Positions 46,399-55,266 of a stretch of 64,000 bases of DNA are shown here, piece after piece; positions within the stretch are counted from its first letter, which is position 1, and each line of letters starts with the position of its first letter. Source of the stretch: Flavobacterium sp. ASW18X (lineage in GTDB: Bacteria; Bacteroidota; Bacteroidia; Flavobacteriales; Flavobacteriaceae). A program made the translations under genes and the position numbers. Location: contig NZ_SWKK01000008.1 in the NCBI RefSeq assembly GCF_005144745.1, positions 62,001-126,000 of the forward strand, given 5' to 3'. The notes beneath the pieces are model-generated. The model worked only from the letters and a program-made list of their open reading frames with translations, was not told the DNA's origin and searched no databases.

Positions 46399-47778
46399 AT
46401 GCGGCCCAATTTAGACATAGCACTTTTAAATCTTAACCCCGGTAGTATTGGTATACTACAATGGGGTTTGGTGCTTTTGTCTAGCTTGGCATTCATCCTA
46501 TTATCACCACTAGCTAAAAATACCGAACAGTTTTTTAAGGCTCAGGTCAACCAAAAAGCGCCCAACACCTTTATGCTTATGGGTAGCTTGGTTATCTCTT
46601 GGATTTTTGCCAAAAGCATTACCAATGCGGCCAATTTGGGATTGGCCTATGGTTTGGTAGGCGGTGTTGCCTATGCGGCTTATTACCTTAGTTTTATAGT
46701 TGCTGGTTATGTTATTTACCAAATGCGAACCAAAGGCGGATTTACCAGTATACACCAATTTTTGACTACCCGCTTTGGTAAAGGCGCCATGTTCTTGTTT
46801 TCGGTACTTATCGCTATTCGGCTTTTTAACGAGGTATGGAGCAATACCATGGTCATTGGTTCCTATTTTGGAGAAATGGGTAGCCTGCCCTATTACAGTT
46901 CCATCCTAGTTTTTACGGTGTTAACATTAGTCTATGCCTTGAAAGGAGGATTGAGTAGTAGTATTTTTACGGATGCAATTCAGATGGTCCTATTTGCTGT
47001 TTTACTGTTTGTGGTTCTTGGTACCATTTTTTCATCGGAGAATAATTTTACCCCAGCTACGGTAATTACTTCTGGAGAGTGGAAATGGGAAATGGGAATA
47101 AACCTTCTTCTAGCGGCCGTGTTACAATCATTTAGTTATCCCTTTCACGACCCCGTGTTAACAGACCGTGGCTTTATTAGTAAGCCAAAAACAACCTTAA
47201 AAGCCTTTTTATGGGCAGGCTTGGTTGGCGGATTATGCATTATACTGTTTAGTATAATTGGCATATATGCACAACATCAAAATATGGTAGGCCAAGCTGC
47301 TGTGCAGGTAGCCAAAGCTTTTGGTGCTATTATCTTATTGGTCATTAACTTTATTATGATAACATCCGCAGCTTCAACACTGGATTCTACCTTTTCTTCT
47401 TTTTCCAAACTCGCCACCTTAGATTTGAATTTGGGAACAAGCTTAAGCTTTGGCAGGTGGGCAATGGTGGTCATTGCTATTTTAGGAACGTTACCCATTT
47501 TTATGGATGCAGAAATTCTATCGGCCACTACTATAAGTGGTACCATGGTAATTGGCCTAACCCCTGTTTTTGTATTGTGGAAAAAGAAAGTTTCTACTGC
47601 CAACTACTACTTGAGTGTTATTGGCGGTCTAGTCTTTGGATTTTTATTGGTTTTTGGGGTGTTCCCAAACGCCCTCATTTTTACCCATGGCAAATATGCC
47701 GATTTACTTTGGGTTAATTTTTGGGGTATTCTCGTGTCTTTCCTCTTATATTTAATACCGCTATGGAGAAGAAAATAA
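46399..47778 (+). CDS. Sodium:solute symporter (SSS family)
   Basis: This 459-aa inner-membrane transporter has about 13 helices with the SSS-type ALKGGLSSSIFTDAIQMVLF segment around residues 175-195 and ASTLDSTFSSFSKLATLDL in the second half. It would carry the imported or processed compound from periplasm to cytoplasm with Na+. The start follows the SusD stop by 1 bp, and its stop overlaps the next start as TAATG. The substrate is unknown. SSS proteins move sugars, amino acids, nucleosides, inositols and osmolytes. Confidence 0.9.
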   Translation: MRPNLDIALLNLNPGSIGILQWGLVLLSSLAFILLSPLAKNTEQFFKAQVNQKAPNTFMLMGSLVISWIFAKSITNAANLGLAYGLVGGVAYAAYYLSFIVAGYVIYQMRTKGGFTSIHQFLTTRFGKGAMFLFSVLIAIRLFNEVWSNTMVIGSYFGEMGSLPYYSSILVFTVLTLVYALKGGLSSSIFTDAIQMVLFAVLLFVVLGTIFSSENNFTPATVITSGEWKWEMGINLLLAAVLQSFSYPFHDPVLTDRGFISKPKTTLKAFLWAGLVGGLCIILFSIIGIYAQHQNMVGQAAVQVAKAFGAIILLVINFIMITSAASTLDSTFSSFSKLATLDLNLGTSLSFGRWAMVVIAILGTLPIFMDAEILSATTISGTMVIGLTPVFVLWKKKVSTANYYLSVIGGLVFGFLLVFGVFPNALIFTHGKYADLLWVNFWGILVSFLLYLIPLWRRK

Positions 47779-48965
47779 TGCATTTGGAGGTCCAAACGGA
47801 TCGAATACTGGTATTCGGTGGGGTTTACAGCAACCTACAGGCCTTGCAAGAACTAAAAAGCATTGCAGAAGCAGAAGGTATTGCGCCGGAACACTGCATT
47901 TGTACAGGAGATATTGTGGGTTATTGCGCGCAACCAGAAGAAACTGTTCAGCTGTTTAGAGAATGGGGCGCATTGAGTATTTCTGGGAATGTGGAACAGC
48001 AGTTGGCAGACGGAAGCGACGATTGTGGCTGTGATTTTACCGAAGGTAGCCGATGCGATGTTTTTTCCAGAACGTGGTTTCCTTTTTCAAAAGAGCAGTT
48101 ATCCAAAGATGCTATCGAGTGGATGGAAACGCTTCCAGAACATCTACGATTTACGTTTGCCGGTAAAAAAATTACCGTAGTACACGGTTCATACGAACAG
48201 GTGTCCGACTTTATATTTGAGTCCACTTCAGTAGATAAAAAACAGGTTAGTTTTAGTGCATCGCAAAGCGATGTTATTCTTGCTGGGCATTGCGGATTAC
48301 CCTTTCATCATGAATTTGACAATAAATTGTGGTTAAATCCTGGTGTTATTGGTATGCCTGCGAATGACGGTACCCCGCGTGTTTGGTATATGCTGCTTGA
48401 AGAGGTAGAGGGCGAATTAAAATATACCCATCGTTCTTTTGAATACGATTACCACACGGCAAAGCAACTAATGCACATCAACTTTTTACCCGAAGCCTAC
48501 GCAGATACGCTGCAGACCGGACTTTGGGACAATATGGAAATCTTGCCCGAATTAGAAAAAATGGCGCAGGGTATTCCTATCGATTTTAATACAAATTCCA
48601 AAACAAATAAAAACACAAAACAAAATACCATGGCAAATAACTATTACGACCCAGCAGACTTAAGAAAATTTGGAAAAATCACTGAATGGAGTGAAGAGCT
48701 TGGCACCAAATTTTTTGACTATTACGGTAAGGTTTTTGAAGAAGGCGCACTAACTGCTAGAGAAAAGTCTTTAATTGCCTTGGCCGTTTCTCACGTGGTT
48801 AAATGTCCATATTGTATAGATGCTTATACAAAAGATGGCCTACAAAAGGGGATTACCAAAGAAGAAATGATGGAAGCCGTGCATGTTGGCGCTGCCATAG
48901 AAAGTGGAGCCACCTTGGTACATGGTGTACAAATGATGAACAAATACAATAAACTATCGCACTAA
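47778..48965 (+). CDS. Metallophosphatase-fold protein joined in frame to an AhpD-like (carboxymuconolactone decarboxylase) domain
   Basis: The frame runs 395 aa from the TAATG-coupled ATG at 47778. Residues 1-270 have a metallophosphoesterase fold with variant ligands: FGGVYSNLQAL replaces the DxH motif and GNVEQQL replaces GNHD, while GDIVGY, VVHG and AGHCGLPF remain. From residue 285 (ATG at 48630, MANNYYDP) there is a complete 111-aa AhpD-like protein with CPYCIDAY and EAVHVGAA, the small peroxidase-like partner usually seen as a separate gene beside arsS. The join is an A-rich Asn/Lys/Thr linker. Either a fusion protein or two separately started products is possible. Confidence 0.85.
   Translation: MHLEVQTDRILVFGGVYSNLQALQELKSIAEAEGIAPEHCICTGDIVGYCAQPEETVQLFREWGALSISGNVEQQLADGSDDCGCDFTEGSRCDVFSRTWFPFSKEQLSKDAIEWMETLPEHLRFTFAGKKITVVHGSYEQVSDFIFESTSVDKKQVSFSASQSDVILAGHCGLPFHHEFDNKLWLNPGVIGMPANDGTPRVWYMLLEEVEGELKYTHRSFEYDYHTAKQLMHINFLPEAYADTLQTGLWDNMEILPELEKMAQGIPIDFNTNSKTNKNTKQNTMANNYYDPADLRKFGKITEWSEELGTKFFDYYGKVFEEGALTAREKSLIALAVSHVVKCPYCIDAYTKDGLQKGITKEEMMEAVHVGAAIESGATLVHGVQMMNKYNKLSH
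48630..48965 (+). CDS. Possible independent AhpD-like protein started at an internal ATG
   Basis: The ATG at 48630 follows a run of A-rich bases that looks like a normal Bacteroidota leader. It begins exactly where stand-alone arsenosugar-associated peroxidase-like proteins start (MANNYYDPADLRKFGKI). The 111-aa product keeps the CxxC redox pair. It overlaps the longer frame above and may be translated from its own start, as an alternative or additional product. Confidence 0.5.
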   Translation: MANNYYDPADLRKFGKITEWSEELGTKFFDYYGKVFEEGALTAREKSLIALAVSHVVKCPYCIDAYTKDGLQKGITKEEMMEAVHVGAAIESGATLVHGVQMMNKYNKLSH

Positions 48966-50062
48966 TGGAAAAGAGTATCATGAACGACCTGAAAAAGGCG
49001 AAAAAACCGAAGCTAAAAACGCTACAAGCCCGGGAAAACGACCTTGCACAACCCAATAAGCAGTTAGCCATATTAAACGGAGGTCTATTTGCCGATGGTG
49101 AATTACCATATTTTAAGGATAAAATTAGTGAGATAGGACAATTTCCGCTTCGCCCTAATAAATTGGAAATTCTACAGATAAACGTAGGGTATATGTGCAA
49201 CATTACTTGTGAGCATTGCCATGTAGATGCGGGCCCTACCAGAAAGGAAATCATGACGGTGGAAACCATGGAGCAATGCCTAGAAGTAATTAGAAATACA
49301 GGGGCGCATACCTTGGATTTAACAGGTGGCGCACCAGAAATGAACCCTAATTTTAGATGGTTTGTAGAAGAGGCTTCCAAAGCTGGTATTAAGGATTTTA
49401 TCGTGCGGTCTAATTTGTCCATCATTTTGGCCAATCCAAAGTTTAACGACCTGCCAGAATTCTTTAAAAAACACAATGTACACGTTGTATCTTCCCTACC
49501 GCATTATACCCGTGGAAAAACTGATAAACAGCGTGGCGACGGGGTTTTTGACAAATCGATTAAAGCGTTACAACTATTGAACGAAGTGGGTTATGGAATG
49601 CCAGACAGTGATTTACGTTTGGATTTAGTTTACAACCCGTCTGGAGCCTATTTACCTGGTGACCAAATGGCCTTGGAGCGCGATTTTAAAAAGGCATTGG
49701 ACGAAGATTTTGGTATTCAATTTCATAATCTATTTGCCATTACCAATTTGCCCATTTCCCGTTTCTTGGATTACTTAATAGCATCTGACAATTACGAGGA
49801 TTACATGTATTCTTTAGTAGAAGCTTATAACCCGTCTGCGGTGAGCAGTGTTATGTGTACCAATACTATTTCCGTTAGTTGGGATGGTTGGCTTTATGAT
49901 TGTGATTTTAATCAGATGTTGGGCTTAAAAGTGGCCAATAAAATAAAACACATTAAAGATTACAATGAGGATTTGATCAATGATAGAAACATCATCATTT
50001 CCCAGCATTGTTATGGTTGTACCGCAGGAGCGGGAAGTAGTTGCCAAGGAACGGTGGCGTAA
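48965..50062 (+). CDS. arsS: Radical SAM protein ArsS (arsenosugar biosynthesis, rSAM/selenodomain family)
   Basis: This 365-aa radical SAM enzyme has the 4Fe-4S site Cx3Cx2C in CNITCEHCHVDAGP (Cys78, 82, 85). The C-terminal Cys-rich domain ends HCYGCTAGAGSSCQG (Cys349, 352, 360), and a Cys stands where some relatives have selenocysteine. The family adds a 5'-deoxyadenosyl group to methylated arsenic on the route to arsenosugars. The start overlaps the upstream stop as TAATG. No arsM methyltransferase is in the window. It converges with the GT9 gene after 12 bp. Confidence 0.88.
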   Translation: MEKSIMNDLKKAKKPKLKTLQARENDLAQPNKQLAILNGGLFADGELPYFKDKISEIGQFPLRPNKLEILQINVGYMCNITCEHCHVDAGPTRKEIMTVETMEQCLEVIRNTGAHTLDLTGGAPEMNPNFRWFVEEASKAGIKDFIVRSNLSIILANPKFNDLPEFFKKHNVHVVSSLPHYTRGKTDKQRGDGVFDKSIKALQLLNEVGYGMPDSDLRLDLVYNPSGAYLPGDQMALERDFKKALDEDFGIQFHNLFAITNLPISRFLDYLIASDNYEDYMYSLVEAYNPSAVSSVMCTNTISVSWDGWLYDCDFNQMLGLKVANKIKHIKDYNEDLINDRNIIISQHCYGCTAGAGSSCQGTVA

Positions 50063-50074
50063 GAGCGTATTTTA

Positions 50075-51118
50075 CTAAAGTAAATCCGTTATTTTAGCAA
50101 CAACGTCATCTGGCGTAATGGTCTCGATGGCCTTGTCATATCCTTCCGGAAACTTATTACCGTATACGGATGTTGGTAGTAATGGAAAGGTATCTAGGTT
50201 TGGTAAAATACTATGTGATAAAGGTTGATTATAAGGAACAAAACCCGCATAGGGATGGGTAACACCCCATAAGGTAACCACAGGCACCCCGTAATTTGCC
50301 GCAAGATGACCGTTACCACTGTCCATGGCTAACATAACCGATAGGTTTGCAATAAGGTCCAATTCCGCCTTAAAAGGCACACTAAACGTCATATTGACTA
50401 CTCGGTTATTGAATTTACTAGCCAAGGTATCTAACAGTTCCTTTTCTTTGGGTCCACCACCAAAAAGTAGCACTTGGGCATTGGTTTGCACAAGCAAATC
50501 ACGAATAACTAATTCAACTTTATCTAGCGGATACATTTTGCTTTTGTATGTCGCAAAAGGAGCTATACCTATCAAACGGCTTGAAGTATCAATACTGCTG
50601 GCTATTTCTTGTGGTAGAATTGGTTTTGATAACACCATATCCTGGGTAAGGTCCACAGCAAAACCCAGTCTGCGAAACACATCCGCGTAACGCTCATGAC
50701 TGCTCTTAAGCAGTCGCATAACCTTGTTGGTTGGGCGGGTTAACGCCTTTTTTTCATTTCTTCCTTTGTCAATTTGGATAACCGGTACACCAACACTTTT
50801 AAATAAGATTCTCAGCACATTACTACGCAACACATTGTGCAAGTCTGCTACGGCATCAATCTTTAATTTTTTTAAACTAGAAAACAATCGGTATAAACCA
50901 TAAATGCCCTTATGCTCACCTTTTACATCTGCATGCACAACGGTAACCCGTTGCAAATCTTTAAAAATAGGTGCAAAGCTATTTTTGGTGAGTAGGGTTA
51001 TGCTTAAATTCGGATGGTTTTGTATAAGCGATATTAAAACTGGTATGGTCATGGCCACGTCTCCCATAGCAGACAACCTAATAACCAAAAGATGCTTGTA
51101 TTTAGGCTTTTTGCCCAC
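50075..51118 (-). CDS. Glycosyltransferase family 9 (heptosyltransferase-like)
   Basis: This 347-aa GT-B enzyme resembles ADP-heptose:LPS heptosyltransferases. The N-terminal HLLVIRLSAMGDVAMTIPVL and the C-terminal AMDSGNGHLAANYGVPVVTLWG motifs are diagnostic. It starts with GTG inside the end of the DUF4254 gene (17-bp overlap). It probably adds a core sugar to lipopolysaccharide at the inner membrane. Pairing with DUF4254 is a conserved flavobacterial arrangement as far as I recall. Confidence 0.9.
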   Translation of the reverse strand: MGKKPKYKHLLVIRLSAMGDVAMTIPVLISLIQNHPNLSITLLTKNSFAPIFKDLQRVTVVHADVKGEHKGIYGLYRLFSSLKKLKIDAVADLHNVLRSNVLRILFKSVGVPVIQIDKGRNEKKALTRPTNKVMRLLKSSHERYADVFRRLGFAVDLTQDMVLSKPILPQEIASSIDTSSRLIGIAPFATYKSKMYPLDKVELVIRDLLVQTNAQVLLFGGGPKEKELLDTLASKFNNRVVNMTFSVPFKAELDLIANLSVMLAMDSGNGHLAANYGVPVVTLWGVTHPYAGFVPYNQPLSHSILPNLDTFPLLPTSVYGNKFPEGYDKAIETITPDDVVAKITDLL

Positions 51119-51707
51119 GTAGCACAGGGTTTAGTTCGTCATCGTTATACATTTTCATTTGCTTGTAAACTTTCATGTATTTTTTACCCGCTTCTATATC
51201 TGCCAACAATTCGTCTATAGCGGTAGATAAATCCTTTTTTTGTTCTAGTAAGACGTTTAATTTGGCAGCACATTCTTTACGGTGTTTTTCTGTAGCATCC
51301 GCACGTTCTGCCTCCTCTTTCATGTGGTAAATTTTAAGTGCCAATATGCTTAATCTATCAATAGCCCACGCCGGACTTTCGGTATTAATACCAGCATTAG
51401 CTTTAATTTCTACCGATTGGTATTTGTGCAAAAAATAACTATCTATGAACTCAACTAAATCAGTACGGTCTTGATTACTCGCATCAATTTTTCGTTTCAA
51501 CTCCAACGCGGCAACAGGGTCAATGCTCGGGTCACGTATTAAATCCTCAAAATGCCATTGCACGGTATCTATCCAATTCTTACGATATAACAAATGTTCA
51601 ATACTATCCTTATCATATGGATTTTGAAACGGTTGGTCTACAGTATCTAATACATGATAGGCACGTATGCTTTCTTCAAATATGTTGAAGGCGTTTTGGC
51701 TAAACAT
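51102..51707 (-). CDS. DUF4254 domain protein
   Basis: This 201-aa soluble, mostly helical protein contains the YDKDSIEHLLYRKNWIDTVQWHFED stretch (split around residues 32-56) typical of DUF4254. It has no signal peptide or catalytic motif I can name. Co-translation with the GT9 enzyme suggests a role in lipopolysaccharide core assembly. Confidence 0.82.
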   Translation of the reverse strand: MFSQNAFNIFEESIRAYHVLDTVDQPFQNPYDKDSIEHLLYRKNWIDTVQWHFEDLIRDPSIDPVAALELKRKIDASNQDRTDLVEFIDSYFLHKYQSVEIKANAGINTESPAWAIDRLSILALKIYHMKEEAERADATEKHRKECAAKLNVLLEQKKDLSTAIDELLADIEAGKKYMKVYKQMKMYNDDELNPVLRGQKA

Positions 51708-51731
51708 AAAACTATTTTTTACAAAGATAAG

Positions 51732-52655
51732 CTATTGTAATAGGGATATACAAAGCAATACCACTGGTACAATAATCAGGGTTATTAAAAACAATTCCTT
51801 AAATCTAGGCCTCTTAATAGTGTCTGTATAATTTGCGAGCACAACCGCAACAGGAAAGAATGAGTAAATTAACCTAGCATACACCTGTGCTGAGACTAAG
51901 AATAGTAGCATAAATGCAAGAATTAGATACGCCATAACAATTCGTAAAATAAGAACTTTTCCTTGTCTACGATATCCAATTTTACCAAAAATAAAGAATG
52001 CAAAACCTAATGCAAGCACCACATAACTTAAGATGACATAGTTGGGATTAAAAACCAGATAAAACTCAGGACTAATCTTTAGATAGGACCATAATTCTGC
52101 AAAGCTAAATATGTTTAATACTACCGCTAAGGTTAACATAACAACCGTAAATAGAGCTGCAATGGGCATTAACCATATTCGTAATTCTTTACTTAAAAAC
52201 ATACCTATAGCAATGTAGATAGGGATACTAAAAACGATACACCACGAATCAAATAAACAGGCTGCAAATAACCAAAGGGAAGCTTCAAAAACTTTTTCTT
52301 TACCTCTTTTTTCCGATTTCAAGGCAAGTGTTCTACTAACGGATAACAAAAGAAAAAAAGATGCAATTAGAATCTTCGGTACAACTAATACCTTATAGAA
52401 GAAAACCACCAGAACCAGGTAAAAAAACATCGCTAGCGAATTGGTTCTTGTCAACTTAAACAACCGGACTAATTGAGCAATAAGGTAGATAGATGCCAGC
52501 AATGCTATGTTACCCAAAAGAGCTATTTCCCATAGGTCCGCTATCGCATTCTTTCCCATGCTAACATACCAAACCAACCAAAAAGCTAAGGCTCCTGAGC
52601 CTAACAGAATACCATAATGTACAGGTTTGGTTCTATCAAAAAATGTAGAAATCAT
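51732..52655 (-). CDS. DUF6427 family membrane protein
   Basis: This 307-aa inner-membrane protein has about 9 hydrophobic helices and few charged loops. The N-terminus begins MISTFFDRTKPVHYGI. I recall this family as DUF6427, found near purD and DUF6341 in Flavobacteriaceae. Its function is unknown; resemblance to glycan polymerases is limited to general topology. Confidence 0.75.
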   Translation of the reverse strand: MISTFFDRTKPVHYGILLGSGALAFWLVWYVSMGKNAIADLWEIALLGNIALLASIYLIAQLVRLFKLTRTNSLAMFFYLVLVVFFYKVLVVPKILIASFFLLLSVSRTLALKSEKRGKEKVFEASLWLFAACLFDSWCIVFSIPIYIAIGMFLSKELRIWLMPIAALFTVVMLTLAVVLNIFSFAELWSYLKISPEFYLVFNPNYVILSYVVLALGFAFFIFGKIGYRRQGKVLILRIVMAYLILAFMLLFLVSAQVYARLIYSFFPVAVVLANYTDTIKRPRFKELFLITLIIVPVVLLCISLLQ

Positions 52656-52687
52656 AAATTGATCGTAGGAATATTAAGCCTAATTAC

Positions 52688-52695
52688 TATTTTTG
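52688..52695 (+). promoter_or_regulatory. -7 box candidate of the DUF6341 gene
   Basis: TATTTTTG matches TAnnTTTG, 22 bp before the ATG at 52718. The nearest TTG upstream is 26 bp away, longer than the usual spacing. Confidence 0.35.
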
Positions 52696-52717
52696 TGCCG
52701 TAAATATACAGTATATC

Positions 52718-52939
52718 ATGAGCAATTTATTTTACGGAATAGAAGACTTGTTTGTTAATGTGCTTTTTAAGCCATTAGACGCTTTACGATTTATGGATAG
52801 CTGGTGGGCCGCCAACACCTTAAATTGGTTATTTATGATTATTGGAGCCGTAGCGATGGTGTACTGGATGGGTCAATTGAAAAAATTCAATGACAATAAC
52901 GAAGAGGACAAGACTAGCACCTCTCACTCCTTTTTATAG
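52718..52939 (+). CDS. DUF6341 family small membrane protein
   Basis: This 73-aa protein has one clear membrane helix (about residues 32-52, TLNWLFMIIGAVAMVYWMG) and a polar Asn/Asp/Glu-rich tail. The family is short and conserved in Flavobacteriaceae, and is often mislabelled as uracil phosphoribosyltransferase, with which it shares no catalytic motif. Its stop overlaps that of convergent purD by 6 bp. Its function is unknown. Confidence 0.85.
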   Translation: MSNLFYGIEDLFVNVLFKPLDALRFMDSWWAANTLNWLFMIIGAVAMVYWMGQLKKFNDNNEEDKTSTSHSFL

Positions 52940-54205
52940 GTCGAATCCAATATCTTTTCGGTAATACATACCTTCAAAATTGAGGGTTGAAACATTTTTA
53001 TAGGATGTTCTCAACGCCTCTTCTTTTGTTTCGCCGAGCGAAGTTACCGCAATTACCCGACCGCCATTTGTTACCAATTTACCATCTTTAGCTGTGGTAC
53101 CCGCATGAAATACTAGTGAATCTGATACCGTATTTGCACCAGTAATTTCCTTGCCTTTTTCATAAGCTTCTGGGTAACCACCAGAAACTGTCATCACAGT
53201 GGTAGCAAATCTTGGGTCTATGTCTAATGAAACTTGGTCTAGGGATTGATTACCAACGGCCAGAAGTAAATCCATTAAATCCGATTTAATCCTTGGAATT
53301 ACCACCTCTGTCTCAGGGTCGCCCATTCTTACGTTGTATTCAATAACCTTTGGGTCATCACCAACTTTAATCAAACCAATAAAAATAAAACCTTGATACG
53401 GTATGTTATCTTTTTTTAAACCGTCTACGGTTGGTTTTACAATACGTTCTTCTATTTTAGCAAGGAAAGCTTCATCTGCAAAAGGAACTGGCGATACAGC
53501 GCCCATTCCGCCTGTATTTAGTCCTTTATCTCCTTCTCCTATTCGCTTGTAATCTTTAGCGTAAGGTAAAATCTTATAGTTTTCACCATCCGTTAAAACA
53601 AAACAGCTCAATTCAATTCCGTCTAAAAACTCTTCTATAACCACAGTTGTGCTAGCGTTTCCAAACTTAGCGTTAACCAACATGGCCTCTAGTTCTGCTT
53701 TGGCCTCATTAATATCTTCTAAAATCAATACTCCTTTGCCCGCTGCTAAACCATCCGCTTTTAAAACGTATGGGGGATGTAAGCTTTCTAAGAACTGAAA
53801 ACCTTCCGCTAGATTTTCTGAAGTGAAGCTTTGGTAAGCTGCTGTAGGCACTTTATTGCGCAGCATGAATTCTTTTGCGAATTCTTTAGAACCTTCTAAG
53901 GTAGCTGCCAATTTTCTAGGTCCTACAATAATCAAATCATTAAGGCCCACTTCATCCTTAAGAAAATCATGTATTCCTTCTACCAAAGGCACTTCTGGCC
54001 CAACCACGAACATTTTAATGTTATAGGTTGTAATCGCCTCTTTAATCGCATTAAAATCAGAAACCCCTATGGCCAAATTTGTAGCTATTGACGAAGTACC
54101 CGCGTTGCCGGGCGCAACAAAAAGTTGGTCTACTTTATCGCTTTGTGCAATTTTCCAAGCTAGGGTGTGTTCGCGGCCACCAGAACCAATTATTAATACG
54201 TTCAT
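52934..54205 (-). CDS. purD: Phosphoribosylamine--glycine ligase
   Basis: This 423-aa ATP-grasp enzyme makes glycinamide ribonucleotide, the second step of purine synthesis. The N-terminal GSGGREHTLAWKI, the central KADGLAAGKGV and GMGAVSPVPF loops, and YNVRMGDPETEVVIPR are all conserved. A minus-strand TATTTTTG (54241-54234) 29 bp before the ATG suggests its own promoter, although it follows the decarboxylase gene by only 48 bp. Confidence 0.97.
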   Translation of the reverse strand: MNVLIIGSGGREHTLAWKIAQSDKVDQLFVAPGNAGTSSIATNLAIGVSDFNAIKEAITTYNIKMFVVGPEVPLVEGIHDFLKDEVGLNDLIIVGPRKLAATLEGSKEFAKEFMLRNKVPTAAYQSFTSENLAEGFQFLESLHPPYVLKADGLAAGKGVLILEDINEAKAELEAMLVNAKFGNASTTVVIEEFLDGIELSCFVLTDGENYKILPYAKDYKRIGEGDKGLNTGGMGAVSPVPFADEAFLAKIEERIVKPTVDGLKKDNIPYQGFIFIGLIKVGDDPKVIEYNVRMGDPETEVVIPRIKSDLMDLLLAVGNQSLDQVSLDIDPRFATTVMTVSGGYPEAYEKGKEITGANTVSDSLVFHAGTTAKDGKLVTNGGRVIAVTSLGETKEEALRTSYKNVSTLNFEGMYYRKDIGFDL

Positions 54206-54253
54206 AGAAAGTTAAATGTGCTGATTAAAGCGACAAAAATAGTAAGAGTTATT

Positions 54254-55240
54254 CTATTTCCTATTTACTTCTTTGAAATCTCTGTGCTCTGTTTTTTCAA
54301 GCTCCTCTTTTGAAAGTGATTTAAAGTAATCAAAAGTCTTTTTCATTCCTTCTGCGCGACCAACTTGAGGCTCCCAACCTAAAATCTCTTTAGCTTTAGA
54401 AATATCTGGCTGTCTTTGCATAGGATCATCTTTAGGTAAAGGTTTGTAAATTACCTTTTGATTGGTTCCTGTAAGCTTTATTATCTCTTCTGCAAAATCC
54501 CTAATACTAATCTCGTGTGGATTACCAATATTCATAGGCAAGGTATAATCACTCATAAGCAATCGATAAATACCCTCAATCTCATCTTCAACATAACAAA
54601 AAGAACGGGTTTGTGAGCCATCCCCAAAAACCGTTAAATCTTCACCTCTTAGTGCCTGACCCATAAAAGCAGGTATCACTCTACCGTCATTTAGACGCAT
54701 TCTGGGACCATAGGTGTTAAAAATACGCACGATTCTTGTGTCTAAACCGTGAAACCTATGATAAGCCATAGTAATAGATTCCTGAAAACGTTTTGCTTCA
54801 TCGTATACTCCTCGTGGACCGATTGTATTTACGTTACCATAATACTCCTCTGTTTGCGGATGTACCAAAGGATCTCCGTATATCTCAGAAGTTGAAGCAA
54901 TCATGAAACGTGCATTTTTTTCCTTTGCTAGCCCCAACAAATTGTGTGTTCCTAATGCACCAACCTTTAAGGTTTGTATTGGTATTTTTAAATAATCTAT
55001 TGGGCTAGCAGGTGAAGCAAAATGCAAAATATAATCTAAATCACCTGGAACATGAACAAATTTGGTCACATCGTGATTGTAGAATTCGAAGTTTTCTAAT
55101 TTAAAAAGATGCTCAATATTTTTTAAATCACCTGTTATCAAATTATCCATTCCAATTACGTAAAACCCTTCGGATATAAATCTATCGCATAAATGGGACC
55201 CTAAAAAACCAGCTGCACCGGTAACTAAAACTCTTTTCAT
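54254..55240 (-). CDS. UDP-glucuronate decarboxylase (UDP-xylose synthase)
   Basis: This 328-aa short-chain dehydrogenase-type enzyme converts UDP-glucuronate to UDP-xylose. The NAD loop [10 protein letters not shown] (8-17), [10 protein letters not shown] and the catalytic YxxxK (Tyr146, Lys150 in YDEAK) are present. The [15 protein letters not shown] and [12 protein letters not shown] blocks match the decarboxylase subgroup of epimerase-like enzymes. It is the last gene of the exopolysaccharide locus and implies a xylose-containing glycan. Confidence 0.92.
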   Translation of the reverse strand: MKRVLVTGAAGFLGSHLCDRFISEGFYVIGMDNLITGDLKNIEHLFKLENFEFYNHDVTKFVHVPGDLDYILHFASPASPIDYLKIPIQTLKVGALGTHNLLGLAKEKNARFMIASTSEIYGDPLVHPQTEEYYGNVNTIGPRGVYDEAKRFQESITMAYHRFHGLDTRIVRIFNTYGPRMRLNDGRVIPAFMGQALRGEDLTVFGDGSQTRSFCYVEDEIEGIYRLLMSDYTLPMNIGNPHEISIRDFAEEIIKLTGTNQKVIYKPLPKDDPMQRQPDISKAKEILGWEPQVGRAEGMKKTFDYFKSLSKEELEKTEHRDFKEVNRK

Positions 55241-55266
55241 AACTATATAATTATTTTTTTAATGTA

